NCBI RefSeq assembly: GCF_029855045.1
Contig: NZ_CP123228.1
Coordinates: 2,914,001 to 2,978,000, forward strand
DNA: 64,000 nt
Direction: 5' to 3'
Source: Piscinibacter sp. XHJ-5
GTDB taxonomy: Bacteria > Pseudomonadota > Gammaproteobacteria > Burkholderiales > Burkholderiaceae_C
Shown here: one piece after another, positions 25,217 through 33,690 of the stretch
How the letters are laid out: every line of letters starts with the position of its first letter
Numbering within the stretch: the stretch's first letter is position 1
The notes under the pieces: model-generated
Seen by the model: the letters and a program-made list of their open reading frames with translations, nothing else
Databases searched by the model: none
What the model was told of the DNA's origin: nothing
Made by a program: the position numbers and the translations under genes

Positions 25217-27427
25217 ATGACCCAACCGACGAGATGCGCCGCGCGCGCGGCCGCCCTGGTGGCACTGCTGCAGATCGGACAGCCCGCGTCGGCTCAGGAC
25301 GCGCCGCGCGCGCCACGCGTCGGTCTTGCGTTGTCCGGCGGCGGAGCTCGCGGCGCCGCGCACGTCGGCGTGCTGAAGGTGCTGGAGGAATTGCGCGTGC
25401 CGGTGCATTGCGTCGCGGGCACCAGCATGGGCGCGGTCGTCGGCGGCGGCTTCGCTGCCGGCAACACGCCGCAGGCCATGCAGCAGCTCATCGAGCAGAC
25501 CGACTGGACCGACGTGTTCAGCGACCACCCCCCGCGCGGCGAGCTGTCGATTCGCCGCAAGGCCGACGACTACAAGGGCCTGTTCGCCCCCGAGTTCGGC
25601 CTGCGCGACGGCGGGATCCAGCTGCCCAGGGGCGTGGTGGCCGGCGTCACGATCGAGTCTTTCCTGCGCCGACTGGCGGCGCCCGCCGGCGGACAGAGCG
25701 ACTTCGCCCGGCTGCCGATTCCCTATCGCGCGGTGGCTGCCGACATCGAGACCGGGCGCGAAGTGGTGTTGGCGACCGGCAGCCTGATGCAGGCGATGCG
25801 CGCCAGCATGGCCATTCCGGGTGCCGTGTCGCCGGTGGAGGTCGACGGACGCATGCTGGTGGACGGCGGTATCGCCAACAACCTGCCGATCGAAGTGCTG
25901 CGCCGCTCGTGCGCGGATGTGGTCATCGCGGTCAATGTCGGCACGCCGGTGCTCCGGCGCGAGAACATCACCTCCGCCCTCAGCATCGTCGGCCAGCTCG
26001 TCAACCTGCTCGGCAAGGACAGTGTCGATCGCCAGGTCGCGACGCTGACCGATCGCGACGTGCTCATCACGCCGGACCTCGCGGACATCTCCGCCGGCAG
26101 CTTCGAGCGCCAGTCCGAGGCGATCCGCATCGGCGAGCGCGCGGCGCGCGAGGCCGCGCAGGCGCTGCAGCGCTACAGCGTGCCGGAGCGCGAGTACGCC
26201 GAGCTGCGGCGGCTGCAGACCGGCGGCTCGCCAGCGCTGGGAACGGTGGATGCGATCCGCTTCGAAGGCCTGTCGCGCACCAATCCCGAGGTGCTGGCGA
26301 ACCTGATGGAGTCCAAGCCCGGCGAGCCGCTGGACGAGGCGCGCCTGGCCGCCGATTTGCGGCGTGTCTTCGGCCGCGGCGACTTCGAAGCCGTGGACTA
26401 CCGCATCGAGTCGGTGCCCGCCGGCCGCACGCTGGTGATCCCGGTGCGCGAGAAATCCACCGGCCCGGGCTACCTGCGCTTCGGACTCGGGCTGGCCTCC
26501 GATTTCCGCGATGAAGCGCTGTTCGACCTCAGGCTCAGCTATCGGCGCACCTGGATCAACCGCGCCGGCGGCGAATGGCTGGCCGAAGCGCAGATCGGCC
26601 GCACCAACGGCGTCTTCACCGAGTTCTACCAGCCGCTCGAACGCGGCGGGCGCTTCTTCGTGGCGCCCTACCTGCAGGGCGCGCAGGGGACGCGGGCGAT
26701 CTATCAGGGCGAAGACCGCATCGCCGAATACCAGGTCAGCGAGTGGCGCGCCGGCGTGGACTTCGGCATCGCGTTCGGCACCTGGGGCGAGCTGCGCGGC
26801 GGCCCGCTGGTGAAGCTGGTGAACGCGGACGTGTCGACCGGCGCGCCTGTCCTTCCCAGCCTGGACACGCGCATCGCCGGCGTGCGGCTCCAGCTCTTCG
26901 GCGATCGCCATGACTTCGCGTGGTTTCCGAGATCCGGGCACCGGACCAACGTGAGCGCGTTCTTCAGCACCGACGTCTCCGGGTCCCAGGACCAGTACCG
27001 CAGGGTCGATGCCTCATGGTCCATGGCGCACAGCCTCGGGCCGTACACGCTCGCCTCGGCGGTGGCCGGCGGCGGCGGGCTGGGCACGAGGCTGCCGGCG
27101 CACGAGGCGTTCAGCCTCGGCGGCCCGTTCCGCCTGTCCGGCTACCGCATCGGCCAGTTCAGCGGCGAGCGCTTCGGCCTCGGCGTGCTGCGCTTCTACG
27201 ACCGCGCGCTGCGCCTGCCGACGCTGCTGGGCTCCGGTACCTACGTCGGCGCATCGGGCGAGGTGGGACGCGTCGATCGTGTCTTCGGCGGCCCCGCCAC
27301 CACGGGCACCTTGTGGTCGGGGTCGGTGTTCGTGGCGGCAGAGACCTTCCTCGGGCCGGCCTTCTTCGGGTTCGGATTCGCGGCGAGCGGGCACCGGTCG
27401 CTGTACCTGCTGCTGGGGGTGCCCTGA
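25217..27427 (+). CDS. Patatin-like phospholipase with outer-membrane barrel (type Vd autotransporter, PlpD-like)
   Basis: The 736-residue precursor has a signal peptide (to about residue 27), a patatin domain at about 33-260, a POTRA-like domain at about 310-400 and a C-terminal Omp85-type 16-strand barrel. The catalytic dyad is visible: Ser70 in GTSMG and Asp216 in VDGG. The oxyanion loop GGGARG is at 41-46. This is the architecture of PlpD from Pseudomonas aeruginosa and FplA from Fusobacterium, which expose or secrete a lipase domain. Here a surface or released phospholipase A activity is predicted. Confidence 0.93.
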   Translation: MTQPTRCAARAAALVALLQIGQPASAQDAPRAPRVGLALSGGGARGAAHVGVLKVLEELRVPVHCVAGTSMGAVVGGGFAAGNTPQAMQQLIEQTDWTDVFSDHPPRGELSIRRKADDYKGLFAPEFGLRDGGIQLPRGVVAGVTIESFLRRLAAPAGGQSDFARLPIPYRAVAADIETGREVVLATGSLMQAMRASMAIPGAVSPVEVDGRMLVDGGIANNLPIEVLRRSCADVVIAVNVGTPVLRRENITSALSIVGQLVNLLGKDSVDRQVATLTDRDVLITPDLADISAGSFERQSEAIRIGERAAREAAQALQRYSVPEREYAELRRLQTGGSPALGTVDAIRFEGLSRTNPEVLANLMESKPGEPLDEARLAADLRRVFGRGDFEAVDYRIESVPAGRTLVIPVREKSTGPGYLRFGLGLASDFRDEALFDLRLSYRRTWINRAGGEWLAEAQIGRTNGVFTEFYQPLERGGRFFVAPYLQGAQGTRAIYQGEDRIAEYQVSEWRAGVDFGIAFGTWGELRGGPLVKLVNADVSTGAPVLPSLDTRIAGVRLQLFGDRHDFAWFPRSGHRTNVSAFFSTDVSGSQDQYRRVDASWSMAHSLGPYTLASAVAGGGGLGTRLPAHEAFSLGGPFRLSGYRIGQFSGERFGLGVLRFYDRALRLPTLLGSGTYVGASGEVGRVDRVFGGPATTGTLWSGSVFVAAETFLGPAFFGFGFAASGHRSLYLLLGVP

Positions 27428-27434
27428 GGTTGCC

Positions 27435-27824
27435 CTACAACGACAGCAGGCGCTGGAAGAACGAGCGATACCGCTGCAGCGCCAGCCGCAGGTTCTCCGT
27501 CGATCCCTTGTCCGTCTGCCCCAGCTCCTGCTCGAGCCGGCTGCGCTCGTTGGAGAAGGTCTCCGCCAGGCTCTTCATCACCTGCGCCACCAGCTCGTCG
27601 GCGTCGCGCACCGCCTTGCGCGGATCGTCGACGAAGGCGATCTGGACCTCGTTCCAGCGTGAGCGGAAGCCGTCGGCCGCGTCGGCAGCGAACAGCGCCG
27701 CCAGCGCTTGCGTGTCGCGCGCATCGTCCGCGACCGGCGTTTCAGGCTGACGCTCGGGGGCCTGCGAGGCGGCCGCCAGATCGGCCGTGCTCAATGCTCT
27801 TTCCTGCTGCTGCGCGCTCATCAT
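27435..27824 (-). CDS. Hypothetical soluble protein, FVDDP family
   Basis: The 129-residue protein has a polar N-terminal third and a helical core with the pattern FVDDPRKAVRDADELV and a C-terminal LQRYRSFFQRLLSL. The same FVDDP...AV..AD.LV pattern occurs in the upstream gene, so the two are paralogous or share a domain. The start (ATG 27824, with GATGGAGAAAAC upstream) overlaps the upstream stop by four bases. Similar proteins occur in Actinobacteria and Proteobacteria without a known function. Confidence 0.78.
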   Translation of the reverse strand: MMSAQQQERALSTADLAAASQAPERQPETPVADDARDTQALAALFAADAADGFRSRWNEVQIAFVDDPRKAVRDADELVAQVMKSLAETFSNERSRLEQELGQTDKGSTENLRLALQRYRSFFQRLLSL

Positions 27825-28399
27825 GTTTTCTCCATCGGTTGGACGGCCATGGTCTCGTTGACTTCGAGCAGGTCGTCGAATAGCGCGCGGTAGTGCACGA
27901 CTGCCTTGCGCAAGGCTTCGGTGTCGGCCTCGTCGCGCTGATTGCGCGCGACGATGTCCTGTGCCAGCCGGTAGTGCTCGACCACGCCGGGATGGTCCAC
28001 CGAGATGTCGGCGGCGCGGCTCTCGAAGTCGCCGACCGGGTAGCCGCGCTTGCCCATCAGCTCGCGCACCAGCACGTCGGCCTCGATCACCGCACCCTTG
28101 GGATCGTCGACGAAGCGTGCCTGCAGCGTCTTCCACGCCTGGCTGAAGCGGGTTGCATCCGCGGGCGCCAGCGGGACGATGTTGAGCTTGCCGACGCGCT
28201 TCTCGCGCATCCGAAGCTCGGCCTCGGCCTTGGCCCGGCTGCCCAGCTCGTCGACGGCGCGCGTGTACTCCGCCCCGTAATGCTGTTCGAGCCGATGCGA
28301 TTGATTGCGTTGATACGCCAGCCAACCCGCGACGCCGATCAATGCCAGCAGCACCACCGTCACCAGCACATTGACTGTCTGTGCGTCCATCGTTGCCAT
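27821..28399 (-). CDS. Membrane-anchored protein of the same FVDDP family
   Basis: A strong ribosome binding site (AGGAGGTGTGGC) precedes ATG 28399. The 192-residue protein has one N-terminal transmembrane helix (about 9-26), a basic/helical region, and the conserved ARFVDDPKGAVIEADVLV segment, ending in a helix with YRALFDDLLEVNE. It is probably anchored in the inner membrane with the conserved part in the cytoplasm. It is translationally coupled to the soluble paralogue that follows, suggesting a membrane/soluble pair in one complex. Confidence 0.8.
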   Translation of the reverse strand: MATMDAQTVNVLVTVVLLALIGVAGWLAYQRNQSHRLEQHYGAEYTRAVDELGSRAKAEAELRMREKRVGKLNIVPLAPADATRFSQAWKTLQARFVDDPKGAVIEADVLVRELMGKRGYPVGDFESRAADISVDHPGVVEHYRLAQDIVARNQRDEADTEALRKAVVHYRALFDDLLEVNETMAVQPMEKT

Positions 28400-28566
28400 G
28401 CCACACCTCCTGGACGAAACAAGGTCGGCCCGGCGAACGGCCGCCGGGTGCGTGATGCCCACTCTACGAGCGGCGAGCGGTGCCCGCTATCGGACGACGA
28501 GCCGGGGGCGGCGGCCCGTGTCCGATGGGGCTGTAGGACGCGTCCCGCACGACGAGCGATCCGCCT

Positions 28567-29409
28567 TCAGGACGCCTTCGGCGGCATCTCCGGCTCCGCC
28601 GCCGACGTCTGCTCCGCCGCGAGCCGCTCGGCCGGCGCCATGGTCGCAGCCGACACCGGCCCTTGGCCTTCGCGCCGCACCTTGGGCAGCATCTCGCCCA
28701 TCCACTGCGTGAGCAGTGCCGTGTAGGCCCGCTGGCTGGTGTCGTCGGTGAGCCCGTGGTCGGCGCCCTCGATGCAGCGGTAGGTCAGCGAGCGGGCCTT
28801 CAGGCAGGCCTCGCGGTAGCTCGTGACGACCGTGTGCGGGATGACGTCGTCGCGCTCCGACTGGACGATCAGCACGTCGCCCTGGAAGTCGGCGCAGGCG
28901 CGCAGCGCGCGGTTGGTGTCGGCCGGCACGAAGCTGCGCCGGTAGGTGCGCAGGTCCTGGTCCTTGTGCAACTGCAGCTTGGGCAGCTCCCAGCCGGTGT
29001 CGATGTACAGCGCCGGGGCGCGCAGCGCCAGCCACCTCACCGCGCGCTGCGTCGTCAGGATGGCGCCGAGATAGCCGCCGTAGCTGCTGCCCACCACCGC
29101 GATCGCCGAGCGGTCGACGTGCGGATGGCCGGCCAGCAGGTCGTAGGCGGCGAGGGCGTCGCGCAGGTTGCTCTCGCGCGATACCGTCTCCCGCTGGCGC
29201 TGCGTGCCGGCATGCCCGCGCAGGTCGAAGGTCAGGCACACGCATCCCAGCGCGGCGATCTCTCGCGCGCGCGCCAGGTACTGCTCCTGGCAGCCGCCCC
29301 AGCCGTGGACGAACAGCACGCCGGGAATGCGCGTTCCGGGCGTCACCAGCGTGCCCTGGATGGGCTCGGAGTCGACACGGATGTCAATCTTCTCTTCGCG
29401 CGTGGCCAT
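28567..29409 (-). CDS. Alpha/beta hydrolase
   Basis: The 280-residue protein has the oxyanion region FVHGWGGCQEQY, the nucleophile elbow GSSYGG (Ser at the centre), an Asp in SERDDVIP and a late His in GADHGLTDD. That gives a complete catalytic triad of a dienelactone hydrolase/peptidase-like alpha/beta hydrolase. A C-terminal Ala/Glu-rich tail of about 35 residues is probably disordered. The start ATG 29409 lies inside the 3' end of the DUF3182 gene (26-base overlap), so the two are coupled. Confidence 0.9.
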   Translation of the reverse strand: MATREEKIDIRVDSEPIQGTLVTPGTRIPGVLFVHGWGGCQEQYLARAREIAALGCVCLTFDLRGHAGTQRQRETVSRESNLRDALAAYDLLAGHPHVDRSAIAVVGSSYGGYLGAILTTQRAVRWLALRAPALYIDTGWELPKLQLHKDQDLRTYRRSFVPADTNRALRACADFQGDVLIVQSERDDVIPHTVVTSYREACLKARSLTYRCIEGADHGLTDDTSQRAYTALLTQWMGEMLPKVRREGQGPVSAATMAPAERLAAEQTSAAEPEMPPKAS

Positions 29410-30511
29410 GGGGATGAACCTGTGCGTATTTCGTGATCGGGCCGACATGCGGGTCGTCGCCCTGGAAGTACAGGGTCGCCCCCGGCGGCACCACTGCCTG
29501 GGGCCCGTGGACCTCGGTGGTGGAAGCGTTCACCGATTCGAGCGACGCATCGTCGACCAGCGCCTGCAGCGCAGCGACCTCGGCACCGCTCGCCCCGCCG
29601 ATGCGCCACGACGACTCCAGCACGCCCGCGAGTGCGCGGCCTTGCGCATCGTGGCCGCGCACCACGTCGTAGTTGGCGCGCGAGGCATACATGCCGGCGT
29701 AGCACTCCAGCGCGGCGGCGTGGTAGCTGCGTGCCAGCGCGATGGCCCAGCGCAGGTCCGCATCGCCGGCGGCGGCCCGCTCCAGCGCGTCGAAGCCGCC
29801 GCGCACGACGGTGAGCTCGCTGCCGCCGTACACCTCCTCGCCATGCCGGTTGAGGGTGTTGTGCTGGCTGCCGAAGTAGCTGGCGACCAGGCTTCCCACG
29901 TGCAGCAGGCCGATGCTGTAGGTGCGGACCTCGCTCAGGTTGCGTTCGAGCACGACGCCGTGGGCTTGCAGCGCGGCCTGGTCCAGCGACGCGAGCTGCT
30001 CGTCAAGCTGCTGCGGCGTCCTGGCGATCGATTGCCCGGCGCCGCCGGTGCCCATCGCGGCCTTGAGGCGCACCGGTCCTTCCTCCAGGAGGCGCCGGCC
30101 CGCGGCTTGCGCGTCATCGAGCGAAAAGGCGGAATAGCCGGGCAGCACCGCGTTCGCCACACGCTCGGCGAACTCGCGGCGCCAGCCGGCCGGGGCCGGC
30201 GCGTCCGGGTGCAGCAGGCCGTGCGTGATCACCTTGGTCGCGATGAAAGGCAACGGCACCACGCCGCCGAAGAGGTCCAGCCGGCCCCGGATGCCCAGGC
30301 GCTGCGCCTGCTCCAGCGAGACCAGCGTGTCGTTGGGCACCGCGTAGCCGATCGGTCCTGTCGCCGCCGGGTCCGCGTCGCCCGCATAGCGGCATCCCAG
30401 CAGCGTGGCCAGGCGCTCGGCGACGCCTCGCTGCGTCGCGAGCTCGTGATCGCGTGCATCGCGGCGACAGGCCACGAAGCAGACGTGCCGGTGCGGAGTC
30501 AGTGCGGCCAT
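29384..30511 (-). CDS. DUF3182 family protein
   Basis: The 375-residue soluble protein matches the DUF3182 family found mainly in Burkholderiales and pseudomonads. Parts resemble an ATP-grasp fold: RLKAAMGTGGAGQSI looks like a nucleotide-binding glycine loop and VVLERNLSEVRTYSIGL like the following strands. No substrate is known. The gene is divergent from the glycosyltransferase at 30629 and overlaps the alpha/beta hydrolase gene downstream. Confidence 0.82.
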   Translation of the reverse strand: MAALTPHRHVCFVACRRDARDHELATQRGVAERLATLLGCRYAGDADPAATGPIGYAVPNDTLVSLEQAQRLGIRGRLDLFGGVVPLPFIATKVITHGLLHPDAPAPAGWRREFAERVANAVLPGYSAFSLDDAQAAGRRLLEEGPVRLKAAMGTGGAGQSIARTPQQLDEQLASLDQAALQAHGVVLERNLSEVRTYSIGLLHVGSLVASYFGSQHNTLNRHGEEVYGGSELTVVRGGFDALERAAAGDADLRWAIALARSYHAAALECYAGMYASRANYDVVRGHDAQGRALAGVLESSWRIGGASGAEVAALQALVDDASLESVNASTTEVHGPQAVVPPGATLYFQGDDPHVGPITKYAQVHPHGHARRED

Positions 30512-30628
30512 TGCCGGGGAGCGGCAATGCGCATGCCCGTCGAGCCCTGCGATCAAGGCATGGCGATTGCCCTGCACGGAAACCCGGGGCCTGGTCGGGC
30601 CTCCTCCGTTCGCACGCATGAGGATTCC

Positions 30629-31867
30629 ATGCCGACGCTGATCGTCTTTTCTCACCTGCGCTGGGACTTCGTCTACCAGCGACCGCAGCACATTCTTTCG
30701 CGGCTGGCGAAGCACTTCGACGTGTGCTTCGTCGAGGAGCCTGTCGCGACCGACGGCGACCCATGGGTGGAGACGTCCCAGGCAGCGCCGGGCGTCACGC
30801 TGCTGAGGCCGCACACGCCGGTGGCCGCCCCCGGCTTTCACGACGACCAGCTGCCGGTGCTGAAGCTGCTGCTGTCCAACCACCTTCGCGACAGAAAAAT
30901 CGACGACTGCATCGCCTGGTTCTACACACCGATGGCGCTGCCGATGCTGTCGCTGCTGTCGCCCCGCGCGGTGGTCTACGACTGCATGGACGAGCTCTCG
31001 GCGTTCAAGCATGCCCCGCCGCAGCTGCGCCAGCGTGAGCTGGCGCTGATGAAGGTGGCAGACCTCGTGTTCACCGGCGGCCCCAGCCTCTACGAAGCCA
31101 AGCGCCGCCTGCACCCGCGCGTCGTGTGCCTGCCGAGCGCCGTGGACACCGCGCACTACGCGCCTGGACGGGCCGCCGCGCAGGCCGACGCGGTCACGCA
31201 GGCGCGGCGCATCCACGACGGCATCGGGCGGCCGCGCCTGGGCTTCTTCGGCGTCATCGACGAGCGCCTCGACATCGACCTGGTCGCCGCGATCGCGGAC
31301 GCCGAGGCATCATGGCAGGTCGTCATGGTGGGCCCGGTCGTCAAGATCGACCCGACGGCCCTGCCGCGCCGGGCCAACATCCATTGGCTGGGCCAGCAGC
31401 CCTACGACGTGCTGCCGCAGCTGGTCGCCGACTGGGACGTCTGCCTGCTGCCCTTCGCGCTCAACGAGTCGACGCGCTACATCAGCCCGACCAAGACGCT
31501 GGAGTACATGGCCGCGCACAAGCCGGTGGTCAGCACTGCGGTGCACGACGTGGTCGCGATGTACGGCGACGTCGTGGGCATCGGCCATGGCCCGCAGGGC
31601 TTCGTGGATCGATGCCGCGCGGCGCTGGCCGAGAGCGCCGCGCAGCGCGGGCAGCGGATCGAACGAATGAACGCCGTGGTGGCCGAGCACACCTGGGATC
31701 GCGCCGTCGAGCAGGTGAGGGCCGCCCTGGAGCAGGTGCTGGCCGCCGCACCGCATGCGGGCGAGATCGGCGCGTCGCACGCCCCGCCGGGGGCGCAGCG
31801 GCCCGCAAGTGGGAACCTGCTGCTCGCGCCGCCGCAGCCGGCACCGACGTCCATCAAGGCGGCCTGA
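30629..31867 (+). CDS. Glycosyltransferase family 1 (GT-B fold)
   Basis: The 412-residue protein starts MPTLIVFSHLRWDFVYQRPQH, the opening typical of a GT1-type group in polysaccharide clusters. The C-terminal half carries the nucleotide-sugar binding features of GT-B enzymes, including SPTKTLEYMAAHKPVV with the conserved glutamate. A Pro/Ala-rich tail follows residue 370. No membrane helix is present. It starts an apparent operon with the GH2 gene (stop to TTG, 3 bases) and probably transfers a sugar during exopolysaccharide or glycan synthesis; donor and acceptor are unknown. Confidence 0.9.
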   Translation: MPTLIVFSHLRWDFVYQRPQHILSRLAKHFDVCFVEEPVATDGDPWVETSQAAPGVTLLRPHTPVAAPGFHDDQLPVLKLLLSNHLRDRKIDDCIAWFYTPMALPMLSLLSPRAVVYDCMDELSAFKHAPPQLRQRELALMKVADLVFTGGPSLYEAKRRLHPRVVCLPSAVDTAHYAPGRAAAQADAVTQARRIHDGIGRPRLGFFGVIDERLDIDLVAAIADAEASWQVVMVGPVVKIDPTALPRRANIHWLGQQPYDVLPQLVADWDVCLLPFALNESTRYISPTKTLEYMAAHKPVVSTAVHDVVAMYGDVVGIGHGPQGFVDRCRAALAESAAQRGQRIERMNAVVAEHTWDRAVEQVRAALEQVLAAAPHAGEIGASHAPPGAQRPASGNLLLAPPQPAPTSIKAA

Positions 31868-31870
31868 AGC

Positions 31871-33652
31871 TTGGAATTCGCCTATCCGCGTCCTCAGCTG
31901 CGGCGTCGCGACTGGACTTCGCTGAACGGCCGCTGGCGCTTCCTGTTCGACGACGAGCGGCGCATCGCACGGCCGGATCAGATCCGCGACTGGCCGCTGG
32001 AGATCACCGTGCCGTTCGCGCCCGAGTCGCGGGCCAGCGGCATCGGCGACGGGGGCTTTCACGCCGCCTGCTGGTACGAGCGCGAGTTCGACTGTGCGCC
32101 CGGCGACGACCGCGTCGTACTTCGCTTCGGCGCCGTCGACTACAGCGCGAAGGTGTGGGTCAACGGACTGCTGGCGGCGACCCACGAAGGCGGGCACACG
32201 CCGTTTGCCGCCGACATCACCGACCTGCTCGACGGTTCGGGGCGGCAGACCGTCACCGTGGCCGTGGAGGACGATCCGCACGACCTCGCCAAGCCGCGCG
32301 GCAAGCAGGACTGGCAGCGAGAGCCGCATTCGATCTGGTACCCGCGCACCACCGGCATCTGGCAGACGGTGTGGTACGAGCGCGTGAGCCGCACGTACGT
32401 CTCCAAGGTCCGCTGGACGCCGCAGGTGGAGGGCTTCGCGATCGGCTTCGAGGCGCGCATCGCGGGCGACGCCGCCGAGGACCTGTGGATCGAGACCTGC
32501 GTGCGGCACGGCGAGCGCGTGCTCGCGCATGACCGCTACCACGTCGTCGATCGCGAGGTGGACCGCTTCATCGTGCTGTCGGATCCCGGCATCGACGACT
32601 TTCGCAACGAGCTGCTGTGGAGCCCCGAGCGGCCGACGCTGCTGGACGCGTCGGTCAAGCTGTATCGCGGCGCGGAGCTGATCGATGCGTTCGACTCGTA
32701 CACCGCGCTGCGCTCGGTGAACGTGCTGCGCGACCGCTTCATGCTCAACGGCCGTCCCTACCTGCTGCGCATGGTGCTGGACCAGGGCTACTGGCCCGAC
32801 ACGTTGATGACCGCGCCGGGCGACGACGCGCTGCGCAGGGATGTCGAGCTGGTCAAGGCGATGGGCTTCAATGGCGTGCGCAAGCACCAGAAGATCGAGG
32901 ACCCGCGCTACCTCTACTGGGCCGACCGCCTGGGACTGGTGGTGTGGGAGGAGATGCCGTCGGCCTACCGGTTCACGCGCACTGCCATCCGCCGCACCGT
33001 GCGCGAATGGACCGAAGCCATCGAACGCGACTACAGCCATCCGTGCGTCATCGTGTGGGTGCCCTTCAACGAAAGCTGGGGGGTTCCCGAGCTGACCGCC
33101 GTCGGCAAGCACCGGCATGCGGTGGAAGCGCTGTACCACCTCACCCGCACGCTCGACGCGACGCGGCCGGTGATCGGCAACGACGGCTGGGAGAGCAGCG
33201 CCACCGACATCATCGGCATCCACGACTACGACGCCAACACCGAGCACATGCGCCAGCGCTACGGCGCCGAGGTCAAGGCCGAGCAGCTGTTCGACCGGCG
33301 CAGGCCGGGCGGCCGCATCCTCACGCTGGATGGCTATCCGCACCGCGGGCAGCCGATCATGCTCACCGAGTTCGGGGGCATCGCCTACGCGAAGTGCCCG
33401 CAGCCCGGCGTGCGCCAGACCTGGGGCTACACGGTGGCCGACAGCGAGGCGCAGTTCCAGGCGATGTTCGGCGAGCTGATGCACACGGTGATCCACACCG
33501 CGTTGTTCTCGGGCTTCTGCTACACGCAGTTCTCCGACACGTTCCAGGAGGCCAACGGCCTGCTCTGCGCCGATCGCACGCCGAAGATTCCGCTGGAGGA
33601 GATCGCGCGCGTGACCAGGGTGTCGCGCACGCACATTCCGGGTGGGGTGTAG
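31871..33652 (+). CDS. Glycoside hydrolase family 2 (beta-galactosidase/glucuronidase-like)
   Basis: The frame begins with TTG at 31871, three bases after the glycosyltransferase stop, and encodes 593 residues. The order is a jelly-roll domain (about 10-180), an immunoglobulin-like domain (about 185-285) and a TIM barrel (about 290-590). The general acid/base is E401 in FNESWG and the nucleophile is E500 in LTEFGG. There is no signal peptide, so it acts in the cytoplasm. That is unusual for polysaccharide degradation and suggests trimming of an internal glycoside or recycling. Confidence 0.92.
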   Translation: MEFAYPRPQLRRRDWTSLNGRWRFLFDDERRIARPDQIRDWPLEITVPFAPESRASGIGDGGFHAACWYEREFDCAPGDDRVVLRFGAVDYSAKVWVNGLLAATHEGGHTPFAADITDLLDGSGRQTVTVAVEDDPHDLAKPRGKQDWQREPHSIWYPRTTGIWQTVWYERVSRTYVSKVRWTPQVEGFAIGFEARIAGDAAEDLWIETCVRHGERVLAHDRYHVVDREVDRFIVLSDPGIDDFRNELLWSPERPTLLDASVKLYRGAELIDAFDSYTALRSVNVLRDRFMLNGRPYLLRMVLDQGYWPDTLMTAPGDDALRRDVELVKAMGFNGVRKHQKIEDPRYLYWADRLGLVVWEEMPSAYRFTRTAIRRTVREWTEAIERDYSHPCVIVWVPFNESWGVPELTAVGKHRHAVEALYHLTRTLDATRPVIGNDGWESSATDIIGIHDYDANTEHMRQRYGAEVKAEQLFDRRRPGGRILTLDGYPHRGQPIMLTEFGGIAYAKCPQPGVRQTWGYTVADSEAQFQAMFGELMHTVIHTALFSGFCYTQFSDTFQEANGLLCADRTPKIPLEEIARVTRVSRTHIPGGV

Positions 33653-33690
33653 GTCAGGGCCTCGATCGTCTCCCTCTCTCGCGTACGCTC

